Of a stretch of 25,283 nt of DNA, positions 15,585-23,723 are shown one piece after another. This DNA is from Actinomycetes bacterium (lineage in GTDB: Bacteria > Actinomycetota > Acidimicrobiia > Acidimicrobiales > Palsa-688), in NCBI GenBank assembly GCA_021808425.1, contig JAKBBS010000029.1, forward strand, positions 1 to 25,283, in the 5' to 3' direction. The first letter of the stretch is position 1, and each line of letters starts with the position of its first letter. Under the pieces are notes generated by a model, which saw nothing but the letters and a program-made list of their open reading frames with translations, did not search any database and was not told where the DNA came from. Position numbers and translations under genes: made by a program.

Positions 15585-16490
15585 ATGGGCATCTCAGCAC
15601 TGTTCGGCAGTTTCGTCGGTGGCAGCGACCCTGCGTCGGCTACTGGTTACGCCGATCATCCGCCTCGTGTGGGATTCTTCACGGATACGTCGGTCTGTAT
15701 CGGCTGCAAAGCCTGCGAGGTGGCGTGCAAGGAATGGAACCACGTTCCCGAAGATGGCCTCAATTTCACCGGGATGTCGTTTGACAATACACTCGGGTTG
15801 AGCGCTGACAGCTGGCGTCACGTAGCGTTCATAGAGCCGCCACGACAAGCGAGCGCGCTCAGTGTCAGCGAGCAACCCGGTCGCCGCGACCGGGACGTCA
15901 GTCGCAACATCAAGGCTGGCTCCGAGCTGCGATGGCTGATGTCCTCAGACGTGTGCAAGCATTGCACCCACGCAGCATGCCTCGACGTTTGCCCGACCGG
16001 CGCACTGTTTCGCACTGAGTTTGGGACCGTGGTCGTTCAAGAAGACGTGTGCAACGGCTGCGGCTATTGCGTGCCTGCCTGCCCCTACGGCGTAATCGAT
16101 CAGCGCAAGGACGACGGTCGGGTCTGGAAATGCACTTTGTGTTACGACCGGCTAGGTGACGGGATGGAACCGGCGTGCGCGAAGGCGTGCCCGACAGCGT
16201 CGATACAGTTCGGTCCTCTCGACGAGCTGCGCGATCGGGCGTCGTTGCGCCTCGAGCAACTCCAGGCCGGCGGTGACACGGAGGCCCGACTGTACGGCCA
16301 CGACCCGAACGATGGCGTCGGCGGAGACGGGGCTTTTTTCCTCTTGTTGGGGGCGCCGGAGGTTTACGGCCTGCCACCGGACCCGGTCGTCACCACCTCG
16401 GACCTGCCAGCAATGTGGGGGCGGGCAGCTTTGGCCGCCGCCGGGCTCCTGGCAGGCGTCGCAGCAATGTTCGTCGGTGCTCACCGGTGA
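15585..16490 (+). CDS. Formate dehydrogenase iron-sulfur subunit (four [4Fe-4S] clusters)
   Basis: This 301-residue ferredoxin-type subunit (FdnH/HybA/NrfC-like) passes electrons from the catalytic subunit to the membrane. Sixteen cysteines form four cluster sites: C38-C41-C44-C48 (CIGCKACEVACKEWN), C124-C127-C132-C136 (CKHCTHAACLDVC), C156-C159-C162-C166 (CNGCGYCVPACPYG), and C183-C186-C198-C202 (CTLCYDRL, CAKACP). A final hydrophobic helix (ALAAAGLLAGVAAMFVGAHR) probably anchors the C-terminus in the membrane. The N-terminal GSDPASATGYADHPPRVGFFTD resembles subunits of actinobacterial formate dehydrogenases. The ATG is preceded by GGAGCGC. The gene ends in a GTGA overlap with the NrfD-like gene. 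Confidence 0.95.
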   Translation: MGISALFGSFVGGSDPASATGYADHPPRVGFFTDTSVCIGCKACEVACKEWNHVPEDGLNFTGMSFDNTLGLSADSWRHVAFIEPPRQASALSVSEQPGRRDRDVSRNIKAGSELRWLMSSDVCKHCTHAACLDVCPTGALFRTEFGTVVVQEDVCNGCGYCVPACPYGVIDQRKDDGRVWKCTLCYDRLGDGMEPACAKACPTASIQFGPLDELRDRASLRLEQLQAGGDTEARLYGHDPNDGVGGDGAFFLLLGAPEVYGLPPDPVVTTSDLPAMWGRAALAAAGLLAGVAAMFVGAHR

Positions 16491-17383
16491 CCGACTCCTA
16501 CTACGGCCGTCCGATCATCAAGGCGCCGGTCTGGGAACCCCTCGACATCGCCGGGTACCTCTTCCTCGGAGGCTTGGCGGGCGCCTCGTCAACGCTCGCC
16601 GCCGCTGCGGAGATCACCGGTCGACCCAGGCTGGCCCGGCCGAGCAAGCTCGGAGCGGCGATAGCAGTGGGTGCCTCCCTCGTAGCGCTGATACACGATC
16701 TGGGCCGCCCTGGCAGGTTCTTCAACATGCTGCGGGTCTTGAAGCCGACTTCGCCGATGAGTGTCGGGTCATGGTTGTTGGCTGGCTACGCGCCGGCGGC
16801 CTTCGCTGCCGCAGCCAGCGACTTGACGGGGTTCGCCCCCGGGTTCGGTACGGCAGCGACTGCCATCGCCGCGCTCACCGGTCCGGCGGTCGCGTCCTAC
16901 ACCGCTGTCCTGATCGCTGACACAGCGGTACCAGCATGGCACTCGGCCCACCGACAACTGCCGTTCATCTTCGCCAGTTCTGCCGCTTCAGCGGCCAGCG
17001 GCTTGGCGCTTGTGGCAGCTCCGCTTGAGGAAAGCGGCCCGGCCCGACGTCTTGCAGTAGTAGCCGCAACCACCGAGATCGCGACATCGCGACAGATGAG
17101 GGCACGCATCGGCCTGCCTGCCGAAACATATACGCAAGGTAACGCAGGTGCACTCACCAAGGCAGCCGAAGCTCTGACCATCGTCGGCGCCGCTGCCGCG
17201 CTGCTGGGTCGGCGCAGCCGAGTCGCTTCCGCCGTCGGAGGCGTGGCGCTGTTGGCTGGATCCGCCTTGACACGCTTCGCGATCTTCGAGGCGGGCGTCG
17301 CGTCCGCTCGTGATCCAAAATATACTGTGATACCGCAGCGGGAGCGACTGCAAACCCGGGCGGCGATCAGCGAGCCCTCGTAA
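16487..17383 (+). CDS. NrfD-like quinone-interacting membrane subunit
   Basis: This 298-residue polytopic protein belongs to the NrfD/PsrC family, which exchanges electrons between iron-sulfur subunits and membrane quinones. Family signatures are PVWEPLDIAGYLFLGGLAGA near the N-terminus and HDLGRPGRFFNMLRVLKPTSPMS, with Ser-Pro-Met-Ser and a following Trp as usual. About eight membrane segments can be drawn. A GTG at 16487 is chosen because it overlaps the stop of the iron-sulfur subunit by 4 bases and gives the conserved N-terminus; the frame is open further upstream inside that gene. With the two subunits before it, it forms a membrane-bound formate:quinone oxidoreductase facing the cytoplasm. 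A cytochrome b subunit of FdnI type is absent, which fits the NrfD substitution. Confidence 0.9.
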   Translation: MTDSYYGRPIIKAPVWEPLDIAGYLFLGGLAGASSTLAAAAEITGRPRLARPSKLGAAIAVGASLVALIHDLGRPGRFFNMLRVLKPTSPMSVGSWLLAGYAPAAFAAAASDLTGFAPGFGTAATAIAALTGPAVASYTAVLIADTAVPAWHSAHRQLPFIFASSAASAASGLALVAAPLEESGPARRLAVVAATTEIATSRQMRARIGLPAETYTQGNAGALTKAAEALTIVGAAAALLGRRSRVASAVGGVALLAGSALTRFAIFEAGVASARDPKYTVIPQRERLQTRAAISEPS

Positions 17384-17442
17384 CCCGAATGTCGCTGTGG
17401 GTACCTTCGGGCAGCCGACGATAAGGGTGCAGTTCGGCGGGG

Positions 17443-17448
17443 TATATC
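17443..17448 (+). promoter_or_regulatory. Candidate -10 box for a leaderless PRC-barrel message
   Basis: TATATC lies at -12 to -7 relative to the GTG at 17455, the position expected if transcription starts at the start codon. No good -35 box is visible, so this is a weak match. Confidence 0.3.
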
Positions 17449-17454
17449 GACTGT

Positions 17455-18153
17455 GTGAGCAATTTTGAGATCGCTGACGCTTCTCTAAGCGAGGCAGACC
17501 ATTTCATCATCGGAAGCGACGTGGCATGCACGGACGGCGTCTGCGGGGAACTTCGCAGAGTTGTCGTCAATCCGATCGCACGCAAGCTGACGCATCTCGT
17601 CGTCGAAGAAAAGCACCGCCAAGGCTTGGGACGCCTCGTGCCGATACAACTTGTATCGTCCTCTCAGGCAACGATAACGCTGACTTGTACAACAGCCCAG
17701 TTCAACGCTCTCGAATGGGCCGAAGAGACCCACTTTCTGGCCGGTCCGGGCAGCCCATGGGGTTACGACGACGGCCAGGTCCTGTCGCAGCCTTACTCCG
17801 CGTTGGGAGTCGGTGGAATGGGAGGCTTGGGTGGCATCGGTGGCCTTGAATCTGGTATCGCCGGAACCAGATCGCCCGTGGTCGTAGATAGGGTTCCTGC
17901 GGGCGAAGTGGAGGTTCGCCGCGGCGAATCAGTTATAGCTACAGACGGACCGATCGGAAAAGTCGCCGGACTTGCCGTCGACCCGGCTGACCACCACGTG
18001 ACGCACGTGCTCCTAGACGAAGGACATCTTTGGGGGAAAAAGACGGTGGCTATCCCGATAGGCGCCGTCCGAGGTATCGAGGGAGGGGTGCACCTCGACC
18101 TTTCAAAAGACGACGTTCGCGATCTCCCGTCAGTCCAGCTCGCCGAGCCTTGA
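17455..18153 (+). CDS. Double PRC-barrel domain protein
   Basis: This 232-residue soluble protein carries two PRC-barrel-like domains, a small beta-barrel fold found in RimM and photosynthetic reaction-centre H subunits. The first spans about residues 15-85 (IGSDVACTDGVCGELRRVVVNPIARKLTHLVV). The second spans about 150-225 (EVRRGESVIATDGPIGKVAGLAVDPADHHVTHVLLDEGH). They are joined by a linker with a Gly-rich run at 118-130. Function is unknown; such proteins are often stress- or membrane-associated. The GTG start lacks a clear ribosome site, but TATATC (17443-17448) lies at -12 to -7 and may give a leaderless message. The gene lies between the formate dehydrogenase operon and the convergent Rieske protein. 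Confidence 0.85.
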   Translation: MSNFEIADASLSEADHFIIGSDVACTDGVCGELRRVVVNPIARKLTHLVVEEKHRQGLGRLVPIQLVSSSQATITLTCTTAQFNALEWAEETHFLAGPGSPWGYDDGQVLSQPYSALGVGGMGGLGGIGGLESGIAGTRSPVVVDRVPAGEVEVRRGESVIATDGPIGKVAGLAVDPADHHVTHVLLDEGHLWGKKTVAIPIGAVRGIEGGVHLDLSKDDVRDLPSVQLAEP

Positions 18154-18189
18154 GTTGCAAACCTCCGCCGGGGAATGGTGGTCGTTTCG

Positions 18190-19068
18190 CTAAGCGGGGG
18201 TCACCTGAACAGAGTTGGTCCGCAACGCTCGTTCTTCGTGACGCCTGACCTCAATGCCCGCATCGCGCTCGCGTGTTTCGTAGACAGGCTGCGGCGCGAC
18301 CGCAGGACCGGCAACAACCTGTCCTGTTGCCATGTCGAATCGACTTGCGTGCCACGGGCACGTCACACAATTGTCGGCGAGCTTTCCTTCGGAGAGGGGC
18401 GCGCCGCGGTGGCTGCAGCGCCCCCCTATGGCGTGTACGCTGCTTGATGAGCGGGTGACCACTAGCGGGCTCGCTCCGGCGCTCGCTCCAACCAACGTGT
18501 CCTGCGAAACTTTCACATTGATGGGTGTCCAATCGATATCGGCTACGTTGAAGGCGTTGGTGTCGACGCCCACGCCCATTGCATAGGCAAGGTGACCTCC
18601 AAGCCATCCCGAGAAAATCGCCGCCCCTGCGCCAACCATCGATAGAGCCACACCTGAGCGGTAATAGCGCCGTCGGAGTGCCCATGAACCCCCATATGCG
18701 GCTGCAGCAGCCATATTAGACGCAAAGTGCGCCGCGCCGATGCGCCGCTCCGATCCGCTGGTGTCGAGCCAGTCCGATGCTCCCGTAAGTGCAGCGGGCA
18801 GCACTGACACGACCCCGGCTCCGATCAATGTCCTTGCCGCCCGACGTTCGCCGAACAGGTCAAGCAGAGCCGCGCTCGTCCACGCACCGATCGGCGTCGC
18901 CACAAGGAGCGGGTGTACCGGATGGCCGAGCCAGGTACCCGAGAGCGTCGAACGCATTCCGGCGTTGAGCGGTAGACGACTGAGCGCGCCCTGGACCTTG
19001 TCGGCAAGTACGTCGAGCCCTTTACTGGCTTCGAGGCGACCAGCCAAGGTATTCAGCGATACCGCCAT
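18190..19068 (-). CDS. DUF2231 membrane domain fused to a Rieske [2Fe-2S] domain
   Basis: This 292-residue fusion has an N-terminal DUF2231-type membrane part (about residues 40-170, LGHPVHPLLVATPIGAWTSAALLDLFG through SGWLGGHLAYAMGVGVD) with about four hydrophobic segments. A Rieske ferredoxin domain follows (about 180-275). The cluster ligands are C218-x-H220 (CSHRGAPL) and C237-x2-H240 (CPWHASRF). The protein likely holds a [2Fe-2S] cluster next to the membrane and moves electrons, but its partners are unknown. The ATG at 19068 has a perfect AAGGAGG 5 bases upstream; an ATG at 19164 in the same frame would add 32 mostly charged residues and is unlikely. It is divergent from the aldehyde oxidoreductase genes across about 140 bases, suggesting shared control. 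Confidence 0.92.
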   Translation of the reverse strand: MAVSLNTLAGRLEASKGLDVLADKVQGALSRLPLNAGMRSTLSGTWLGHPVHPLLVATPIGAWTSAALLDLFGERRAARTLIGAGVVSVLPAALTGASDWLDTSGSERRIGAAHFASNMAAAAAYGGSWALRRRYYRSGVALSMVGAGAAIFSGWLGGHLAYAMGVGVDTNAFNVADIDWTPINVKVSQDTLVGASAGASPLVVTRSSSSVHAIGGRCSHRGAPLSEGKLADNCVTCPWHASRFDMATGQVVAGPAVAPQPVYETRERDAGIEVRRHEERALRTNSVQVTPA

Positions 19069-19073
19069 CGGTT

Positions 19074-19080
19074 CCTCCTT
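19074..19080 (-). promoter_or_regulatory. Ribosome binding site fixing the Rieske-protein start
   Basis: The minus strand reads AAGGAGG followed by AACCG and the ATG at 19068. This perfect site selects the internal ATG over the upstream one at 19164. Confidence 0.85.
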
Positions 19081-19207
19081 CGTGTTTTCCTTGCTCCAGC
19101 GATGCCTATACCTACCACCTCGCTCCCTTCGCCAATCCGGTCCTCTCTTTGGAGTGGTCTTCATTTAGAACTGTGGTCACGTCGCCGTTGTTGGGTAGGT
19201 GACTCTG

Positions 19208-19726
19208 GTGACCTCTCTCCTCCCGCAACACGTCGCTGTGGCCCTCATCGTCAACGGGAAACATCACGACTGTGTCGTCGACACCCGCTCGACTCTCCTG
19301 GACTGTCTCAGGGAACACCTTCAACTGACCGGCGCGAAGAAGGGCTGCGATCACGGACAGTGCGGCGCGTGCACAGTTCTCGTCGACGGGCGCCGGATCA
19401 ACAGTTGTTTGACGCTAGTCGTCGCCGTCGACGGCTCCGCGGTCATGACGATAGAGGGCATCGCAAACGACGAGTCGTTACATCCTCTCCAGCACGCTTT
19501 CCTCGAGTTCGACGCTTACCAGTGCGGATTCTGCACGCCTGGTCAAATATGTTCAGCCGTAGGGGCAATCTCTGAGTTCGAGGCCGGCTGGCCGAGCGCT
19601 GCGACTCAGTCAGACAGACCGGACACACTGAATGCAGATGAGGTCCGGGAACGAATGAGCGGCAATCTCTGTCGCTGTGCCGCATACCCCAACCTCATCG
19701 CCGCCATTGTCGAGGCGGCGAAATGA
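19208..19726 (+). CDS. paoA: Aldehyde oxidoreductase [2Fe-2S] subunit (PaoA/YagT-like)
   Basis: This is the small subunit of a xanthine-oxidase-family molybdoenzyme, 172 residues. The plant-type [2Fe-2S] site uses C47, C52, C55 and C67 ([23 protein letters not shown]). The second cluster uses C106, C109, C155 and C157 ([20 protein letters not shown]). The first residues, [17 protein letters not shown], contain no twin-arginine signal, so the enzyme should be cytoplasmic, unlike E. coli PaoA. I choose the GTG at 19208, which has AGGTGA 5 bases upstream; a GTG at 19199 is possible. The stop overlaps the ATG of the FAD subunit by 4 bases. Electrons flow from the molybdenum centre through these clusters to FAD. 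Confidence 0.93.
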   Translation: MTSLLPQHVAVALIVNGKHHDCVVDTRSTLLDCLREHLQLTGAKKGCDHGQCGACTVLVDGRRINSCLTLVVAVDGSAVMTIEGIANDESLHPLQHAFLEFDAYQCGFCTPGQICSAVGAISEFEAGWPSAATQSDRPDTLNADEVRERMSGNLCRCAAYPNLIAAIVEAAK

Positions 19727-20727
19727 ACCCGTTGCGCTACGAGAGAGCAAGTGACCAGGCGTCGGCGCTTGCCTTGTTCGCGGGTACGCCCGGGGCGCGT
19801 TTCCTTGGGGGTGGCACGAATCTCGTTGATTTGATGAAACTCGGGGTAGAATCCGTCGACTTATTGGTCGACGTTACGCGCGCAGGGTTAAGCTTCATCG
19901 ACATCGACACTGACGGTGCAACGCATATCGGGGCAGCTGCTCGCAACTCCGATGTGGCAGTGAACCCAATGATCCGAAGCCGGTATCCGCTCCTGTCCGA
20001 AGCTCTGCTCGCCGGCGCTTCCGGTCAGCTGCGCAACATGGCGACTGTAGGAGGCAACCTCCTCCAGCGGACGCGTTGCAGATACTTCCAAGACCTCGCC
20101 GTCCCCTGTAACAAACGGTCGCCTGGATCGGGATGCCCGGCGATCGAAGGCGAACACCACAACCTGGCCGTGTTCGGTGCTTCCGCGTCATGCGTGGCCA
20201 CTCATCCTTCCGACATGGCTGTGGCACTCGTAGCGCTCGACGCGTACGTAGTAATCGCAGGCCCAAGCGGTGAGCGGCGCGTTCCGATAGACGACTTCTA
20301 CCGATTGCCCGGTGATCATCCTGAGCGCGACACGACGATCCGCCCGGGTGAACTGATCACCGCCGTCTATCTCCCGGCCCCTACCGCTGGGCGTTCCTCC
20401 TATCGAAAGGTTCGTGAGCGGGCGTCCTATGCATTCGCAGTGGTATCAGTCGCGGCCTCGCTTCAGTTGCACCCCGACGGGGCTATAGCCGACGCGCGCA
20501 TCGCGCTCGGGTCGGTAGCACACAAGCCATGGAGAGCGACTCGGGCGGAGTCGGCGCTGATTGGCGGTCGCGCTGAGCCCGGGCACGTAAGGGAAGCAAT
20601 CGACGCCGAACTTGACGAAGCACGTCCGCTGCCTGGAAACACGTACAAGGTGGATTTGATCCGCAACCTTGTTGTTAGCAGCCTCGAAGGGCTTGCGCAC
20701 GGCGGCGGCCGTGAGGCTCAGCTATGA
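19723..20727 (+). CDS. paoB: Aldehyde oxidoreductase FAD subunit (PaoB/YagS-like)
   Basis: This 334-residue medium subunit binds FAD. Typical stretches are [20 protein letters not shown] near residues 26-44 and [17 protein letters not shown] near 103-119. The segment C119-x9-C129-x8-C138 ([22 protein letters not shown]) with C157 matches the four-cysteine insertion that holds an extra [4Fe-4S] cluster in E. coli PaoB. This supports the PaoABC type over CO dehydrogenase or nicotine-type relatives. The C-terminal CO-dehydrogenase flavoprotein domain includes [20 protein letters not shown] and [10 protein letters not shown]. The gene is coupled to both neighbours by ATGA overlaps. The final acceptor of the FAD electrons is not shown by the sequence. 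Confidence 0.93.
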   Translation: MNPLRYERASDQASALALFAGTPGARFLGGGTNLVDLMKLGVESVDLLVDVTRAGLSFIDIDTDGATHIGAAARNSDVAVNPMIRSRYPLLSEALLAGASGQLRNMATVGGNLLQRTRCRYFQDLAVPCNKRSPGSGCPAIEGEHHNLAVFGASASCVATHPSDMAVALVALDAYVVIAGPSGERRVPIDDFYRLPGDHPERDTTIRPGELITAVYLPAPTAGRSSYRKVRERASYAFAVVSVAASLQLHPDGAIADARIALGSVAHKPWRATRAESALIGGRAEPGHVREAIDAELDEARPLPGNTYKVDLIRNLVVSSLEGLAHGGGREAQL

Positions 20728-22850
20728 CAGCCACAGCTGAGCACGCCGTCGGCGCCAAGGTCACACGCCTGGAGGGAAGCGACAAAGTAACCGGCAAGGC
20801 GCGTTATGCGTCGGATTATCCCTCAGAAAACCCCGCATTTGCTTGGATAGTGCAATCACCCGTTCCTCGTGGGCAGATCGTCGGTATAGACGTCGACGGA
20901 GCGCTCAGCTCGGATGGGGTTGTAGCGGTCTTGTGGCACGGAAATACCCCGACCTTGGCAACAGATGATCCGGAGCTCGCCGTGCTGCAGTCCGATAGGG
21001 TCTCTTACAGGGGTCAGGTCGTCGCCCTCGTAGTCGCCGAGTCGATCGAAGCCGCGAGGCAGGGCTCACAGATGGTCCGACTTCGCCTGAGGGTCGAGGA
21101 CCACGATGTGACTCTGGCCGAGGATTCACCGCTCCTGTATTCGCCGGAGAAGGTTAACCCTAACTACCCGGCGGATACCGAGGCGGGCGATCCGGATACG
21201 GCTCTCGCGAATGCCGACATCGTCGTGGACGCGCGCTACCAGACGCCGTCGTATCACAACAATCCGATGGAGCCTCACGCAACGATGGCAGTGTGGCGGG
21301 ACGATAGCCTGACCGTCTACGACTCGAATCAAGGAGCTTCGCCGGTACAGGCCGCTCTTGCCAAGGCGTTCAGCATTGACAAGGAGCAGGTTCGGGTCGT
21401 ATCTACTCACGTCGGCGGTGGTTTCGGCTCGAAGGGCACTCCTCGTCCCATCGTGGTTCTTGCAGCGCTTGCAGCACGGACGGTAGCGCGACCGGTGAAG
21501 CTCGCCGCGACCCGCCAGCAAATGTTCGCGTTCGTCGGCTACCGCACACCGACCATTCAACGAGTTCGCCTAGGAGCGACCAGCGACGGAACGTTGACTG
21601 CGATCGTCCACGACGTCGTAGAACAGACATCACAGCTCAGCGAGTTCGCGGAGCAGACAGCTGTCATCACCAGAAGCATGTACCGCTCAGCGAACCGGCG
21701 TACGACCCATCGCCTCGCCCGTCTCGACGTACCAACACCGTCATGGATGCGCGCCCCAGGCGAGGCTCCGGGCAGTTTCGCTCTCGAGTCGGCGATCGAC
21801 GAGCTTGCTTTTGCCTTGGGGATCGACCCTGTCGAACTACGCGCCCGTAACGAACCGGAGTCAGATCCCGAAACCGGCTTGCGGTTCTCGAGCCGAAATC
21901 TGCTCGGATGCCTGTCGGAGGGGGCCCGCCGCTTCGGTTGGGGCGGACGGGACCCGAGACCCTGCATGCGCCGAGACGGGCGATGGCTTGTGGGAAGCGG
22001 TGTTGCCTCGTCCACGTACCCGGCGCGGGTCCAGCCTTCGAAGGCGGCGGCGACTGCGCTCGAAGGAGGAACTTTTAACTTTCAGCTGGCCGCAGCCGAT
22101 ATCGGGACGGGAGCAAGAACGGCGCTCACCCAGATAGCAGCTGACGCTCTCGGCGTGCCGCTCGAGCGGGTCTCGGTCGCGTTGGGTGACAGCCGTCTCC
22201 CGGAGGCGCCGCTCGCCGGCGGGTCCATGGGGACTGGATCGTGGGGTTGGGCGATATGCAAGGCCGCCGAAGCGCTAACTGAACGCCTGAGGTCGACCGG
22301 CGGTCAAGTCCCCCAAGGCGGCATTCGGGTAGAGGTGGACACGTCCTCCGATGTTGCCGATCAGACTGACCTCGCACGCTACGCCTATGGTGCGCAGTTC
22401 GTCGAGGCCAGAGTCGACGTTGACACCGGAGAGGTTCGGATACCCCGCATGGTTGGAGTCTTCGCTGCGGGTCGGATCGTCAACCCGCTCACGGCACGCT
22501 CCCAGTTGATTGGAGGAATGACGATGGGGCTATCCATGGCACTCCTCGAGGAAAGCATCGTCGATCCGCTAGTCGGCGGGTGGGTCAACACCGACTTGGC
22601 GGACTACCACATAGCGAGCTACGCGGACGTCGGTGACATCGACGTGTCGTGGCTCGACGAGGACGATCCAGATCTCAACCCCGTCGGCACCAAAGGTATT
22701 GGGGAGATCGGCATAGTCGGCACCGCGGCCGCAGTTGCCAACGCGGTACATCACGCCGTAGGTATTCGAGTGCGCGACCTACCCATTCGTCTCGACAAGC
22801 TGGTCACGCATTCGCTGTCAAGCGTTGGCGAAGATGCGCAGAGCGTCTAA
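20724..22850 (+). CDS. paoC: Aldehyde oxidoreductase molybdenum subunit (PaoC/YagR-like)
   Basis: This 708-residue large subunit binds the molybdenum cofactor and carries out hydroxylation of the aldehyde. It shows [17 protein letters not shown] and SPVPRGQI in the N-terminal domain. The cofactor stretches are [14 protein letters not shown] and [22 protein letters not shown], and the catalytic glutamate is E661 in [30 protein letters not shown] in place of the AYxCSFR or AYRGAGR loop argues against CO dehydrogenase. It resembles E. coli PaoC, an aromatic and general aldehyde oxidase; the substrate here is unknown. Homologues end soon after the LPIRLDKL stretch, but this one has about 15 extra residues. 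The last 33 bases overlap the 3' end of tadC on the opposite strand. Confidence 0.93.
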   Translation: MTATAEHAVGAKVTRLEGSDKVTGKARYASDYPSENPAFAWIVQSPVPRGQIVGIDVDGALSSDGVVAVLWHGNTPTLATDDPELAVLQSDRVSYRGQVVALVVAESIEAARQGSQMVRLRLRVEDHDVTLAEDSPLLYSPEKVNPNYPADTEAGDPDTALANADIVVDARYQTPSYHNNPMEPHATMAVWRDDSLTVYDSNQGASPVQAALAKAFSIDKEQVRVVSTHVGGGFGSKGTPRPIVVLAALAARTVARPVKLAATRQQMFAFVGYRTPTIQRVRLGATSDGTLTAIVHDVVEQTSQLSEFAEQTAVITRSMYRSANRRTTHRLARLDVPTPSWMRAPGEAPGSFALESAIDELAFALGIDPVELRARNEPESDPETGLRFSSRNLLGCLSEGARRFGWGGRDPRPCMRRDGRWLVGSGVASSTYPARVQPSKAAATALEGGTFNFQLAAADIGTGARTALTQIAADALGVPLERVSVALGDSRLPEAPLAGGSMGTGSWGWAICKAAEALTERLRSTGGQVPQGGIRVEVDTSSDVADQTDLARYAYGAQFVEARVDVDTGEVRIPRMVGVFAAGRIVNPLTARSQLIGGMTMGLSMALLEESIVDPLVGGWVNTDLADYHIASYADVGDIDVSWLDEDDPDLNPVGTKGIGEIGIVGTAAAVANAVHHAVGIRVRDLPIRLDKLVTHSLSSVGEDAQSV

Positions 22851-23723
22851 GAACGGCACCGCCAAAAGGATCGTGCCGGGCACGAGTGCTGCAACTGTTA
22901 CAGGAATCCAGACCTGCTCGGCGCGCCGGTCGATCTGCGCAATAGTCCGAGTGTGAAGTTCGCGACGGGCCTGTCGGGCCTCGGCAGAAACGAGTCGCGC
23001 AAGGTCTGAGGCGTCCGAATGGAGCGTCAGGACTCTGACCAGCCTCGTCACGCCGTCACATCCGGCCAGGTCGGCCCACTCGGCAAGCGCGTCTGCTTGG
23101 GATAGTCCCTGCGCCACACGGTTCATGGCGACCCGCAGATCGACTGCGACGCACCCCGCTCCGCGCGATGCACTTCTCGCCAAGGCCGCGTTCAAAGAAA
23201 ATCCTGCGTTCAGTAACATCGCCAACTGTTCCTCGACAACTGGAAGCTCTAGTGCCGTCGTGGCCTGCCAACGCTTGGATCGGCGTTCGAGATCATGCTC
23301 GATCAGCAAAAACACGAGCAACGGCAGGCCCCCTAGCACAAGGACGGCGAGCGGCAACGTGAGGTGTGCGGATCCAGCGATGACCGCAGCCGCCACGAGA
23401 GTCAGGGTGCTCCAGACCATCTGACGTGTACGGAAAGTCCTCCCCGTCTGGCGAGAGTGGATCCGCCTCAATCGCTCGTCAGGGCTCGCGACGATGCCGA
23501 ACAACCGCGAGACACGGTCGCCGAGATTTCCCGCCAATGGGACGAGCACGCCGGCGACCGACCCCTTCGAGATGGCGCGGGCTGCGGGCCGCAGTTGCGA
23601 GCCTGGATGGAACGGTTCGAGACGCTCAGCCAGGGACTCGGCTCCGACTCGGCGAAGCTGCGACAGTAGCAGCGAACACCCAGCCCAAAGGAATACACCC
23701 ACCACCACTTCGATCCGTGTCAT
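22818..23723 (-). CDS. tadC: Tad pilus inner-membrane platform protein TadC
   Basis: TadC is one of two GspF-like membrane platform proteins of the Tad (Flp) pilus machine. The 301-residue product has an N-terminal membrane segment (IEVVVGVFLWAGCSLLLSQL) and a pair of helices (LTLVAAAVIAGSA, LPLAVLVLGGLPLLVFLLIE). The T2SSF domain follows (about residues 150-270, ELPVVEEQLAMLLNAGFSLNAALAR; RLVRVLTLHSDASDLARLVSAEARQARREL), then a final helix. The ATG at 23723 overlaps the stop of tadB by 4 bases; an upstream start at 23780 lies inside tadB and is unlikely. The 3' end overlaps the molybdenum-subunit gene by 33 bases, and the expected TadE-type genes do not follow. Confidence 0.9.
   Translation of the reverse strand: MTRIEVVVGVFLWAGCSLLLSQLRRVGAESLAERLEPFHPGSQLRPAARAISKGSVAGVLVPLAGNLGDRVSRLFGIVASPDERLRRIHSRQTGRTFRTRQMVWSTLTLVAAAVIAGSAHLTLPLAVLVLGGLPLLVFLLIEHDLERRSKRWQATTALELPVVEEQLAMLLNAGFSLNAALARSASRGAGCVAVDLRVAMNRVAQGLSQADALAEWADLAGCDGVTRLVRVLTLHSDASDLARLVSAEARQARRELHTRTIAQIDRRAEQVWIPVTVAALVPGTILLAVPFLDALRIFANA

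Noticed and set aside
17384..17411. Terminator after the NrfD-like gene (CCCGAA and TTCGGG inverted repeat)
   Set aside because: The stem is only 6 bp with a 16-base loop and no T-run follows, so it does not meet the standard for an intrinsic terminator.
19208..22850. Aerobic CO dehydrogenase (CoxSML)
   Set aside because: The large subunit lacks the CoxL active-site loop forms and has [10 protein letters not shown]. The FAD subunit has the PaoB-type cysteine quartet.
11000..22900. Transposon or integron carrying the oxidation block
   Set aside because: I found no transposase, integrase or terminal inverted repeats at the block edges. Insertion is inferred only from gene order.
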